IMG/VR virus record: IMGVR_UViG_3300013188_000003
Coordinates: 1 to 34,661 of that record
Strand: one strand, 5' to 3'
Origin: a virus
Length of the DNA: 34,661 bases
The translations under genes and the position numbers were made by a program. The notes beneath the pieces were generated by a model that saw nothing but the letters and a program-made list of their open reading frames with translations, was not told the origin of the DNA and made no database searches. Below, in pieces: positions 6,407 to 12,164 of the stretch (within the stretch, counting starts at the first letter, position 1; every line of letters starts with the position of its first letter).

Positions 6407-6563
6407 CGTAATCAGTCCTTACTACTTTGCCACTCATATATGTTACTTCCCTGTAATGCTTACCAGCACCTTTTTGAAAATAATATGTTTTGATTTGCTT
6501 GTCTAGCTTTTCAGCTTCTAGTTCTTTTCTACGTTGCTCAACTTTTGCTTTATGCTGACCCAT
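6399..6563 (-). CDS. Hypothetical basic protein (54 aa)
   Basis: Starts at ATG 6563 with AAGGAG upstream (the site lies inside the RHH gene) and ends at TGA 6399. The product begins MGQHKAKVEQRRKELEAEKL, a charged helix likely to form a coiled coil, then YYFQKGAGKHYREVTYMSGKV, which looks like a small beta hairpin. Overlaps the RHH gene by 14 bases and the membrane microprotein by 8. No family recognised. Confidence 0.6.
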   Translation of the reverse strand: MGQHKAKVEQRRKELEAEKLDKQIKTYYFQKGAGKHYREVTYMSGKVVRTDYDA

Positions 6564-6711
6564 GATTATTCTCCTTATAAGAAACCATGCCTAGCTTCAG
6601 CAATAGCTGAGTAGCAGATTCAATATTCATATTATTTGTAATTGCAAACACTTTGATATCCTTATGTAATTCTTCAGGAATCCAAAGTGCCTTTTTTGTT
6701 TTTTCGTCCAT
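6550..6711 (-). CDS. Ribbon-helix-helix-like small protein (53 aa)
   Basis: ATG at 6711 is preceded by GGAGAGTCATT. The product MDEKTKKALWIPEELHKDIK continues VFAITNNMNIESATQLLLKL. The pattern (short strand ALWIP, helix EELHKDIKVFAITNN, turn, helix IESATQLLLKLG) fits ribbon-helix-helix DNA-binding proteins of the Arc/CopG type. It heads the methylase/nuclease/SSB run and could autoregulate it. A possible -10 TATAAT lies just upstream near 6730-6735, without a clear -35. Confidence 0.65.
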   Translation of the reverse strand: MDEKTKKALWIPEELHKDIKVFAITNNMNIESATQLLLKLGMVSYKENNHGSA

Positions 6712-6738
6712 AATGACTCTCCACTTTTTATATTATAT

Positions 6739-6843
6739 TTAATTTGATAATAAAGCTAGAACTTTATTACCTACTCTTCCAAAAACCCTTATACTTAGTT
6801 CAAGGGCAATTGATAAACTCTCCATAAATCTAAATACTCTCAT
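6739..6843 (-). CDS. Possible 34-aa peptide
   Basis: An open frame from ATG 6843 to TAA 6739 fills the gap between the RecE-like gene and the RHH gene. The product (MRVFRFMESLSIALELSIRV and onward) is an amphipathic, net basic helix. The ribosome site is poor (GTAAGGGC about 11 bases upstream); an internal ATG is also possible. Without it, 6712-6861 would be the largest noncoding gap in this region, probably a promoter region for the genes below. Confidence 0.3.
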   Translation of the reverse strand: MRVFRFMESLSIALELSIRVFGRVGNKVLALLSN

Positions 6844-6861
6844 ATATCTATTTGCCCTTAC

Positions 6862-7692
6862 TTACAACACCAAATCCACAACATTAGGACTATTGTAAAT
6901 ACTTAGAGGTTTACCCTTTTGATATTCTTTATAATCATTCAGATATTGCTCCATCATAGTCCAGCCATAATCCATTTGTTCTTTTGTGATTCTAAATACT
7001 TTAGATGCAAAAGGTTGTACTTTCTCTTGGGCTATGAATAAGAAATCAGTTACTTCATATCCAGCCATCTCAACTCCTCTTCTATAATAAGCAGCTTGCA
7101 TATCATAGCCATACTTCTTAACTGAATAATTAAAAGCATGAGGTTCGCAAGATATAGTAGTTTTATAATCTATAACAACTATCTTGTTATCTGAATTAGG
7201 CTCATCTAAAGGCGGACACATAACATCAGGTCTACATTTACATAGCACATCATCTTCATACCAATAGATGCTTGCTTCAGGTATCTTGCCAGTTGCATTT
7301 AAATAAGCATTACCCTCATATATCATATTCTCTTTCATGCCAGTAATAATCTCAGCTTCATCTTCTTTTAATACTATGAATCCCTGCTCTTCATATTCAG
7401 CCTTCTCTTCTTTATATGCTTTGGTATAAGGAGAACCTGTAAGCACCCTGACTTCTTTATCAAATGCTTCTTGTCCTTCTACTAATAAAGAATGTGCTGC
7501 TGTTCCAAACTTTAATGCTGGAGTAGATTCAGAAGTATGATTAACTGCATGAAGTTGGGATTGCCCAAACCTTCTAACATAACTACTACTGATTCCTACA
7601 CTTGCATGATAATCCTCGTTGGGTAAGTCTTTATAAATAAGAGCCTGACCTTTTTGCTTAGATTCAAAGTTCTTTAATGATTCTATTTTCAT
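6862..7692 (-). CDS. RecE-like exonuclease (PDDEXK_12 / DUF3799)
   Basis: A 276-aa enzyme with GGAG upstream of ATG 7692. It starts like exodeoxyribonuclease VIII C-terminal domains (YKDLPNEDYHAS.GISSS), then KFGTAAHSLLVEG (H67), CKCRPDVM (D156), KIVVIDYKTT (D175, K177) and GYDMQAAYYRRG, the catalytic order of the RecE/lambda-exo PD-(D/E)XK group. It should degrade one strand of duplex ends and yield single-stranded tails for annealing or strand exchange. No clear annealase is next to it, so the SSB-like protein or a host protein may be the partner. Confidence 0.85.
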   Translation of the reverse strand: MKIESLKNFESKQKGQALIYKDLPNEDYHASVGISSSYVRRFGQSQLHAVNHTSESTPALKFGTAAHSLLVEGQEAFDKEVRVLTGSPYTKAYKEEKAEYEEQGFIVLKEDEAEIITGMKENMIYEGNAYLNATGKIPEASIYWYEDDVLCKCRPDVMCPPLDEPNSDNKIVVIDYKTTISCEPHAFNYSVKKYGYDMQAAYYRRGVEMAGYEVTDFLFIAQEKVQPFASKVFRITKEQMDYGWTMMEQYLNDYKEYQKGKPLSIYNSPNVVDLVL

Positions 7693-7907
7693 TCTTTATA
7701 CTCCAATATCTTTGTTGCATATTTTTGTAATACTCTAAATCCAGTTGGTTGCTTTTCAACAAAATTAGCAACACCTTTAGAATTCATCCTGTATTTTCTT
7801 GACATAGCCTGATAAGTGCTAATTTTTGTAGCACCAACATTTAAGTATTCATTAACTTCATTTGTAATAATACTTCTAGCTTTTTCTATTTCACTTGCAC
7901 TTATCAT
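7689..7907 (-). CDS. Hypothetical, possibly HTH-containing protein (72 aa)
   Basis: Four-base overlap with the RecE-like gene. The protein has a helical first half (ASEIEKARSIITNEVNEYLN) and a STYQAMSRKYRMNSKGVANFV segment resembling a helix-turn-helix, then LQKYATKILEYKE. No family recognised. Its position directly before the exonuclease and coupling to it suggest a regulator or accessory of recombination, but this is inference. Confidence 0.6.
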   Translation of the reverse strand: MISASEIEKARSIITNEVNEYLNVGATKISTYQAMSRKYRMNSKGVANFVEKQPTGFRVLQKYATKILEYKE

Positions 7908-8080
7908 TTTGCTAACCCCAATATATATCTAACTTCATCTAGTGAGTCTCTGACTTTGTATTCATCACCATTGACTTCAACTATGACCTCACTGGTAAAT
8001 TCATCTTTATAGAAACCACTGATTGCTCTAGCAGGAATATTTAATTCACCACCACCCATTAAATTAAATGTTACATTCAT
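7904..8080 (-). CDS. Hypothetical beta-rich protein (58 aa)
   Basis: Start set at ATG 8080 (MNVTFNLMGGGELNIPARAI) because the upstream microprotein stops there (AAATGAATG); a longer frame to 8128 would merely re-read that gene. Alternating hydrophobic residues (EVIVEVNGDEYKVRDSLDEV) suggest a small beta barrel or SH3-like fold. Overlaps the next gene by four bases. Function unknown. Confidence 0.6.
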   Translation of the reverse strand: MNVTFNLMGGGELNIPARAISGFYKDEFTSEVIVEVNGDEYKVRDSLDEVRYILGLAK

Positions 8081-8169
8081 TTTCTGTTGTTCCTGTCGTT
8101 GATAATTATGGCAGTTGCGTATAAACAAAATGCCATAAAGATTAATACTGGTAATAGTTGTATATCCAT
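8077..8169 (-). CDS. 30-aa single-span membrane microprotein
   Basis: ATG at 8169 with GGAGAGTAAATA upstream, sharing TAATG with the preceding stop; ends ATGA into the next gene. The product MDIQLLPVLIFMAFCLYATA then IIINDRNNRK is a single membrane helix with a positively charged cytoplasmic-type tail. Start and stop coupling make it a credible gene despite its size. No known relatives come to mind. Confidence 0.6.
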   Translation of the reverse strand: MDIQLLPVLIFMAFCLYATAIIINDRNNRK

Positions 8170-8420
8170 TATTTACTCTCCCTTTTGTTAATTAGATAAT
8201 CAATATAATCTACTTTTCTCTGCATTGAAGAAGAAGTAACTGCAATCTCACTAGGACTACCCTCAAGATTTGATATCTCTTCTCTCAATAAAGAATTTAC
8301 ATACTCTAAATTTTTAGTAGTAAGTTTTCTCAATCTTCTTTTTACAAAGCAATCTCCTTTACTAGCAAACTTATACCAGTTGTCATTTATCTCATCAAAA
8401 TATTGTTGTTGTGTTTTCAT
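8169..8420 (-). CDS. Hypothetical helical protein (83 aa)
   Basis: Coupled by TAATG on both sides. The sequence MKTQQQYFDEINDNWYKFAS then KGDCFVKRRLRKLTTKNLEYVNSLLREEISNLEG and MQRKVDYIDYLINKRESK is helical and basic in the middle, compatible with nucleic-acid or protein binding. I do not recognise the family. It belongs to the string of tiny genes that read like early host-takeover functions. Confidence 0.6.
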   Translation of the reverse strand: MKTQQQYFDEINDNWYKFASKGDCFVKRRLRKLTTKNLEYVNSLLREEISNLEGSPSEIAVTSSSMQRKVDYIDYLINKRESK

Positions 8421-8626
8421 TATTTACTCTCCCAATTTTTCATATAGTTTTGATATTTTTTGTTGTACAAACCACTGTCATCATCAGTAATAAATGGAGT
8501 ATCAACCTTATCAATAAGTGTGAATATTTTGTCATGCGTTTCATCATTCCAAATATTTGATTCTCCTGCCATAAGATTTAAAGCATAAACCATAAGTGCT
8601 TTTTCTTCATGTGTGTATCTAGCCAT
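8420..8626 (-). CDS. Hypothetical protein (68 aa)
   Basis: TAATG overlaps with both neighbours. Product begins MARYTHEEKALMVYALNLMA and includes an acidic DDETHDKIF-like region (NIWNDETHDKIFTLIDKVDTP) and YNKKYQNYMKNWESK end. The terminal ESK is imposed by the embedded ribosome site GAGAGTAAA of the next gene. No family recognised. Confidence 0.6.
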   Translation of the reverse strand: MARYTHEEKALMVYALNLMAGESNIWNDETHDKIFTLIDKVDTPFITDDDSGLYNKKYQNYMKNWESK

Positions 8627-8874
8627 TACTTACCCCCTTGTAATGCTCGTTTAACTTTTTGTTGAATATATAGTGGTAGATATTTTGAATCGTCTTTTGG
8701 GTATACCTCAACAAAATCAAAATCACTTTCACCATGCCATCTCTGAACTTCTACACTAAAAGATTTGTCATGCTGGTTTTGTTTAATGTCATCTTGAACA
8801 AGATTCCAATTATCAATACTCCAGTTCCAAGTATCTTCACCATCTTTTGTATAGATGTAAAATTCATACTTCAT
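8626..8874 (-). CDS. Hypothetical W-rich protein (82 aa)
   Basis: Starts at ATG 8874 behind GGGGGATAAGTA. The first part has beta-type alternation (MKYEFYIYTKDGEDTWNWSI), many tryptophans, then SFSVEVQRWHGESDFDFVEVYP and a short basic C-terminal helix ending QGGK. Acidic overall. Unknown family; a small host-protein inhibitor is conceivable from the early-cluster context only. Confidence 0.6.
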   Translation of the reverse strand: MKYEFYIYTKDGEDTWNWSIDNWNLVQDDIKQNQHDKSFSVEVQRWHGESDFDFVEVYPKDDSKYLPLYIQQKVKRALQGGK

Positions 8875-9041
8875 TACTTATCCCCCTCTCTTAACTTAGC
8901 TTTCTCAATAGCAATTCTTTGCCACATAAAACTAGCATCTCTATCTTGTTTGGCTCTGAGCTTATCCATCTTCTTCTCATACTCAGCATTGATGTTATCA
9001 AGTTGCTTTATTAGATTTTCTAGATTTTCATATTTGTTCAT
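8874..9041 (-). CDS. Hypothetical coiled-coil protein (55 aa)
   Basis: Start chosen at ATG 9041 because the repeated leader with AAGGAGTTAAATAAC ends exactly there; the ORF continues upstream only through that leader. The product (MNKYENLENLIKQLDNINAE then YEKKMDKLRAKQDRDASFMW) shows heptad-like spacing of leucines and isoleucines typical of a coiled coil. It is the first gene after promoter copy 1. Confidence 0.65.
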   Translation of the reverse strand: MNKYENLENLIKQLDNINAEYEKKMDKLRAKQDRDASFMWQRIAIEKAKLREGDK

Positions 9042-9077
9042 GTTATTTAACTCCTTATTTTTAATTAACATACACCC

Positions 9078-9104
9078 ATTATATATAAAAATATATAAAT
9101 GTAT
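9078..9104 (-). promoter_or_regulatory. Repeated promoter/leader element, copy 1
   Basis: On the minus strand the element begins ATACATTTATATAT and ends TATAAT (the likely -10), followed about 37 bases later by the shared leader TATGTTAATTAAAAATAAGG and AGTTAAATAAC before ATG 9041. It differs by two bases from copies 2 and 4. No consensus -35 is present at normal spacing (GTATAC instead), so an activator or a special sigma preference is possible. Confidence 0.6.
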
Positions 9105-9108
9105 ACAA

Positions 9109-9366
9109 TTATTTTAAATTCTTTTTATTTAATTTATGAATCTTATAAATGCCTTTCTGATACTCAAAATCAGATTGCATATCTTCCCAAATCTCGTCTT
9201 TGATTTCTTGTTTGATAGAAGCATCAACTTTAGTTACTAATTCAAACTCAGACTTCTTAGGAATCCACCATTGATGATTCAATGATTTGTATTCAGGAGA
9301 TGGTTGACCTGAATCTTTCCATCTCCATTCAATAGCACCATGTTTGGTATTGCACATTAGGTTCAT
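9109..9366 (-). CDS. Hypothetical protein (85 aa)
   Basis: Coupled by TAATG to the gene upstream. MNLMCNTKHGAIEWRWKDSG then PEYKSLNHQWWIPKKSEFEL and an acidic helix DEIWEDMQSDFEYQKG, closing with a Lys/Asn-rich tail. The aromatic HQWWIP segment is notable. A start at the second Met is possible. The gene ends only 5 bases before promoter copy 1. No family recognised. Confidence 0.6.
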   Translation of the reverse strand: MNLMCNTKHGAIEWRWKDSGQPSPEYKSLNHQWWIPKKSEFELVTKVDASIKQEIKDEIWEDMQSDFEYQKGIYKIHKLNKKNLK

Positions 9367-9593
9367 TATTTAGTACCCCATTTAGCAATATACTCATGGT
9401 CAGGTATGCTTGTATCGTTGTAGTCTTTTTGCTTCAACAACTTATTTAATCGCTTCTCAATATACTTACAAAGAACAGCTCTTCTATCTTTATCAATTTT
9501 TTTGTTAAAAATACATCCTTCAAATAATATTCTTAGTTCTTCAATACTAAGCTGTCTTATTTCTTTTTGTACTTTTTCAGGTAGTCTAACCAT
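9366..9593 (-). CDS. Hypothetical basic helical protein (75 aa)
   Basis: ATG 9593 is preceded by AAGGAGAAGAAGA inside the previous gene. Product MVRLPEKVQKEIRQLSIEEL then RILFEGCIFNKKIDKDRRAV and a basic helix IEKRLNKLLKQK; ends with the embedded ribosome site of the next gene (KWGTK). Unknown family; helix-rich and charged, possibly nucleic-acid binding. Confidence 0.6.
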   Translation of the reverse strand: MVRLPEKVQKEIRQLSIEELRILFEGCIFNKKIDKDRRAVLCKYIEKRLNKLLKQKDYNDTSIPDHEYIAKWGTK

Positions 9594-9738
9594 TCTTCTT
9601 CTCCTTAGTTAATTTAACCTTATGCCCTTCTTTAATTAATCTTGCTCTCTTGCTAGCCATGTAGAACAAGTCGCTAGTCTTGATAGCAACCACCCAGCCT
9701 ATACTGGGTAGTTGAACTTGTAGTGTGTATCTAGTCAT
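9586..9738 (-). CDS. Hypothetical protein (50 aa)
   Basis: Starts at ATG 9738, sharing TAATG with the stop of the preceding gene, and ends with TAG at 9586, eight bases into the next gene. The product MTRYTLQVQLPSIGWVVAIK begins as beta strands, then TSDLFYMASKRARLIKEGHK and a Lys-rich end that carries the AAGGAGAAG ribosome site. Looks like a small two-strand plus helix fold. No family recognised. Confidence 0.55.
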   Translation of the reverse strand: MTRYTLQVQLPSIGWVVAIKTSDLFYMASKRARLIKEGHKVKLTKEKKNG

Positions 9739-9905
9739 TATGCAGTTATGTATAAGGTTCTAATGGTATTTTCAATATCTCTAATAACAGCCCTAAATTC
9801 ACCATGTGAAGTTTGCTGTAAAATTTGTATTTGCTGTCTTCTAGATAAACCTAGCAATCTTGACCTTTCAGCTTCTAGTTGTTGTATTAATTGTATGTTT
9901 GTCAT
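9738..9905 (-). CDS. Hypothetical coiled-coil protein (55 aa)
   Basis: Start placed at ATG 9905, directly after the repeated leader AAGGAGTTAAATAAC. The product MTNIQLIQQLEAERSRLLGL then SRRQQIQILQQTSHGEFRAV and IRDIENTIRTLYITA is helical with a Gln/Arg-rich middle. First gene after promoter copy 2. Function unknown. Confidence 0.6.
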   Translation of the reverse strand: MTNIQLIQQLEAERSRLLGLSRRQQIQILQQTSHGEFRAVIRDIENTIRTLYITA

Positions 9906-9941
9906 GTTATTTAACTCCTTATTTTTAATTAACATACTACC

Positions 9942-9968
9942 ATTATACATATAAATATATAAATGTAT
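9942..9968 (-). promoter_or_regulatory. Repeated promoter/leader element, copy 2
   Basis: Twenty-seven bases identical to the element at 31436-31462, some 21 kb away (or about 12 kb round the circle). Ends in TATGTATAAT, with ATACAT at one end and ATGTAT towards the other forming an imperfect dyad. The leader after it (AAAATAAGGAGTTAAATAAC) is also shared with copy 1. Drives the 55-aa coiled-coil gene at 9738. Confidence 0.65.
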
Positions 9969-9992
9969 ACAATTATATGAAAATATTTTAAT

Positions 9993-10316
9993 TTATTTTT
10001 CTAGCTTATCTATCTCAGCTTTACACTCTTTCATAGTGTTGCAAGTGATGCTGTTGACCCTCATAGATAAGATAAGGTTACTAATCTTCTCATTAATCAT
10101 TCTTTGATGTTCAGCTTCTTGTTCAGTCAAAGTACACTTAGAACAGGTGCAATCAGCACCATGCCATTCTTTTACTATCTTCTGCTTCTCTAGCTCTCTT
10201 CTCTTCTTAAGAAACTCCTCTTGAGGTTTAGCAGTCCATAGTGTCATTCTGCCATTATGGTCAAAGTCCTTCTCTATCTTGTAGCCTTTGTAGTGGTATG
10301 CTTTATCCCATCTCAT
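9993..10316 (-). CDS. Hypothetical protein with CTCSKC motif (107 aa)
   Basis: ATG 10316 follows AAGGAGTTAACAAC. Residues 1-30 read like a small beta domain (MRWDKAYHYKGYKIEKDFDH, NGRMTLWTAKP); then a charged helix, a GADCTCSKCTLTEQEAEHQR segment whose CxCxxC plus His could bind zinc, and a final helix with two more Cys. Unknown family. First gene after promoter copy 3. Confidence 0.65.
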   Translation of the reverse strand: MRWDKAYHYKGYKIEKDFDHNGRMTLWTAKPQEEFLKKRRELEKQKIVKEWHGADCTCSKCTLTEQEAEHQRMINEKISNLILSMRVNSITCNTMKECKAEIDKLEK

Positions 10317-10351
10317 GTTGTTAACTCCTTACTTTTAAAAACATAAGTAAG

Positions 10352-10379
10352 ATTATATATATAAATATATAAAGAGCAA
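10352..10379 (-). promoter_or_regulatory. Repeated promoter element, copy 3 (diverged)
   Basis: Shares the TTTATATATTTATAT core and TATAAT with the other copies but has TTGCTC 16 bases upstream of the -10, closer to a bacterial -35, in place of the ATACAT arm. It is followed by AAGTAAGGAGTTAACAAC and ATG 10316. It probably marks the upstream border of the small-gene transcription unit, just after the nuclease gene. Confidence 0.6.
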
Positions 10380-10382
10380 GTA

Positions 10383-10829
10383 TTAAATTATAGGATTCAG
10401 AACTGGAACTGAACTTAGATTGTCTAGTGTTTCTTTTAGGGAATCTAATTCCATAGATTCAGTGATAGCTTTCTTATCAAAAGTAAAATAGTTTTGTGAT
10501 GATGTATTTGCTTTGAACATGATTCGCTTTTTATCTTCATCAAAGAATACAAAAGCTAATATGTCGCAAGTGTAATGTTTGTAAGTTTCAGACATTGACC
10601 TTGAGTTCTCAGCAGCAAAAATAAACTTCTTTTCTTTAGTTGCTCTTCTGCTTTTTACTTGCACTGTATATTTAGCTGAACCAAATTCAACCATTAAATC
10701 AGCAGGATGTTTTTCTTGGGTTGGATAACAAAAGTCAGCGTACTCAAGCAAGAAGGTTTGAACTAATGATTCTCCTAATGCACCAAGTCTAGAATTAGCT
10801 TGATGTTGGTCTGATGTTTTTCTTGGCAC
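10383..10829 (-). CDS. PD-(D/E)XK endonuclease, PDDEXK_5-like
   Basis: A 148-aa protein starting with GTG at 10829 (MPRKTSDQHQANSRLGALGE), overlapping the endolysin by 35 bases. Motifs LGALGESLVQTFLLEY (E20), HPADLMVEFG (D44) and YTVQVKSRRA (Q57-V58-K59) match the PD-(D/E)XK family that includes group I intron endonucleases (PF11645-like). No intron is evident around it, so it may be a free-standing homing-type nuclease or a DNA-processing enzyme. Ribosome site is weak, consistent with coupling to the lysis gene. Confidence 0.75.
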   Translation of the reverse strand: MPRKTSDQHQANSRLGALGESLVQTFLLEYADFCYPTQEKHPADLMVEFGSAKYTVQVKSRRATKEKKFIFAAENSRSMSETYKHYTCDILAFVFFDEDKKRIMFKANTSSQNYFTFDKKAITESMELDSLKETLDNLSSVPVLNPII

Positions 10830-11238
10830 TTTTACACAAAGCTAGTTTTCTTGAATTCCTAGCTGCCCTATTTGGTGTTTGAACTGCATACTTACTTCTT
10901 AAAACTTCCTCTGATGCTTCTAACCAGCATCCCATCTCCATCAATGCTCTTGTTTGTCTAAAATTCATAAATCCTGCTATACCCATTTGAAATGCCATAT
11001 CAACACATACTTCTTGAGCAGGTGCAGGAAAACTTCTCCATACTTCCCACATCTTATCTAAATTAGCTACAACTCTATTGATATCATTCTCTAAAAGATA
11101 CATAGCTTCATCTTCTGATATACCATTAGCTTCTAAGTTCCTGCCTACGCCTATTGTTAGCTTGTTAGCACTACAATGATAAGGTTGACATACCAATCCT
11201 TCATTCTTGATTAGCATTTCTTTGATGTTGTCGTACAT
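10795..11238 (-). CDS. Endolysin, T4-type lysozyme (GH24)
   Basis: A 147-aa muramidase from ATG 11238 (MYDNIKEMLIKNEG). The catalytic triad spacing E-8aa-C-5aa-T is present (E13, C22, T28 in KNEGLVCQPYHCSANKLTIG followed by VGRN), with Cys where T4 lysozyme has Asp, as in many P22- and lambdoid-type lysozymes. Later helices include DMAFQMGIAGFMNFRQT and SRKLALC. A longer frame to 11349 overlaps the holin in another frame and I reject it. No signal peptide in the chosen form, so release should depend on the holin upstream. Cleaves peptidoglycan. Confidence 0.88.
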   Translation of the reverse strand: MYDNIKEMLIKNEGLVCQPYHCSANKLTIGVGRNLEANGISEDEAMYLLENDINRVVANLDKMWEVWRSFPAPAQEVCVDMAFQMGIAGFMNFRQTRALMEMGCWLEASEEVLRSKYAVQTPNRAARNSRKLALCKSAKKNIRPTSS

Positions 11239-11239
11239 T

Positions 11240-11611
11240 TTACTTTTTGGTTTTTTCGTAGGTTCTAAGTGTTGACATCCCAAGCATAGCCATAACGATT
11301 GTAGATAATTGGCTAAAGTCAAACTCAGGCGTTTCAAATTGAATTGCATTGACGATAAGAATATATTGAATAATAGGTTCTAAGATAAAGTGATAACCGA
11401 TTGAAAAACCACATATCCAACCAATAGCAGGACGCCAGCCTGAAACGAATATGTTATTGTGTTTTGCTTCAACTTTATTTACTTCTAATTGTGCTTTGTT
11501 TAACGAAATTATTTCTTTCTCCAGCTCGTGGGAAAGTTTTATTTTTAAATCTTTATCAGCAACAAATTTATCTAATATGTCACCAACAGGTTGGATTAGT
11601 TTATCTATCAT
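11240..11611 (-). CDS. Holin, 3TM GTA-type
   Basis: A 123-aa protein: amphipathic N-terminus (LIQPVGDILDKFVADKDLKI), then FVSGWRPAIGWICGFSIGYHF with the WRP motif typical of the holin family first known from gene-transfer-agent release (PF11351), a second hydrophobic stretch PIIQYILIVNAI and a third STIVMAMLGMSTLRTYEK. It should form the inner-membrane lesion that lets the endolysin out. ATGA overlap with the upstream gene and one base spacing to the endolysin form a lysis cassette. Confidence 0.85.
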   Translation of the reverse strand: MIDKLIQPVGDILDKFVADKDLKIKLSHELEKEIISLNKAQLEVNKVEAKHNNIFVSGWRPAIGWICGFSIGYHFILEPIIQYILIVNAIQFETPEFDFSQLSTIVMAMLGMSTLRTYEKTKK

Positions 11612-11844
11612 AATTTAATAATCAAGGTGATAATGCCACTTAATAGTATTAATATCACTGCACCCAAACCACCTTTAATAGACCAGTCAATTTTGTTAAG
11701 TTTAGCTTCAGTTTTGCCATCTAAATCTTTAACTTGTTCTTCTATCTTTTTTAGTCTATTCCAGTTTTGAGTCCATCTTTCACCGCATTGGATTTCGTGT
11801 TTTTCTAATTCAACTCCGATATCTTGTGCGGTGACTCTTGGCAT
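11608..11844 (-). CDS. Coiled-coil membrane protein, lysis-associated (XhlA-like)
   Basis: A 78-aa protein with a charged helical part (WNRLKKIEEQVKDLDGKTEA) and one C-terminal transmembrane helix (GGLGAVILILLSGIITLIIK). This layout resembles XhlA/hemolysin-type accessory holins and some spanin-like proteins. Next to the holin and coupled to it by ATGA, so a role in lysis timing is likely. A tail-related function cannot be excluded, but no signal for that is seen. Confidence 0.6.
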   Translation of the reverse strand: MPRVTAQDIGVELEKHEIQCGERWTQNWNRLKKIEEQVKDLDGKTEAKLNKIDWSIKGGLGAVILILLSGIITLIIKL

Positions 11845-12104
11845 TATTCTTCCTCTACTACCTCAACTTCTTCTTCAGCATTAATAGCTCTATCAAATGA
11901 TTCAATTACTAAGTTTTTGTATTCGTTAGTAATGACATAATCATCATAATGCTCTTGAAGTCTAGCTAGTTTTTTACCAGCAACATTTAATTTAGCAGCA
12001 AGTGCCATTTGCTCTTCATTTAAATCAGCAGCTCTGTACTCTACGTTATTAAATGTGATTATTACTGGTTCTTGATTTTCCATTTTATTTTCTTCTTTAC
12101 TCAT
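11844..12104 (-). CDS. Small acidic phage protein (86 aa, DUF6447-like)
   Basis: Good ribosome site (AGGAGAGTTAA) before ATG 12104. The sequence VIITFNNVEYRAADLNEEQM then a helical part AKLNVAGKKLARLQEHYDDY and an acidic end EEEVEVVEEE resemble small phage proteins I recall under DUF6447, often placed beside tail fibre or lysis genes. Role unknown; chaperone-like binding to fibre proteins has been suggested for neighbours of this type but not shown here. Confidence 0.6.
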   Translation of the reverse strand: MSKEENKMENQEPVIITFNNVEYRAADLNEEQMALAAKLNVAGKKLARLQEHYDDYVITNEYKNLVIESFDRAINAEEEVEVVEEE

Positions 12105-12134
12105 TTAACTCTCCTATAAGTTTATTAAAATTAA

Positions 12135-12164
12135 ATTATATACTGTTCTTTTAAAGGCTAGCAA
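12135..12164 (-). promoter_or_regulatory. Candidate promoter for the lysis cassette
   Basis: The minus strand shows TTGCTA (12159-12164), an 18-base spacer and TATAAT (12135-12140), placed at the very end of the fibre gene and about 30 bases upstream of the first lysis-cassette ATG. A sigma-70-like match with a perfect -10. It would let lysis genes be expressed apart from the 5.2-kb fibre gene. Confidence 0.45.

Noticed and set aside
10795-11349. A longer endolysin with a hydrophobic N-terminus (LANYLQSLWLCLGC), possibly a signal anchor or lipobox
   Set aside because: The extra 37 residues are read entirely from within the holin gene in another frame, and the shorter form has the normal T4-lysozyme length. 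A signal-arrest form cannot be fully excluded.
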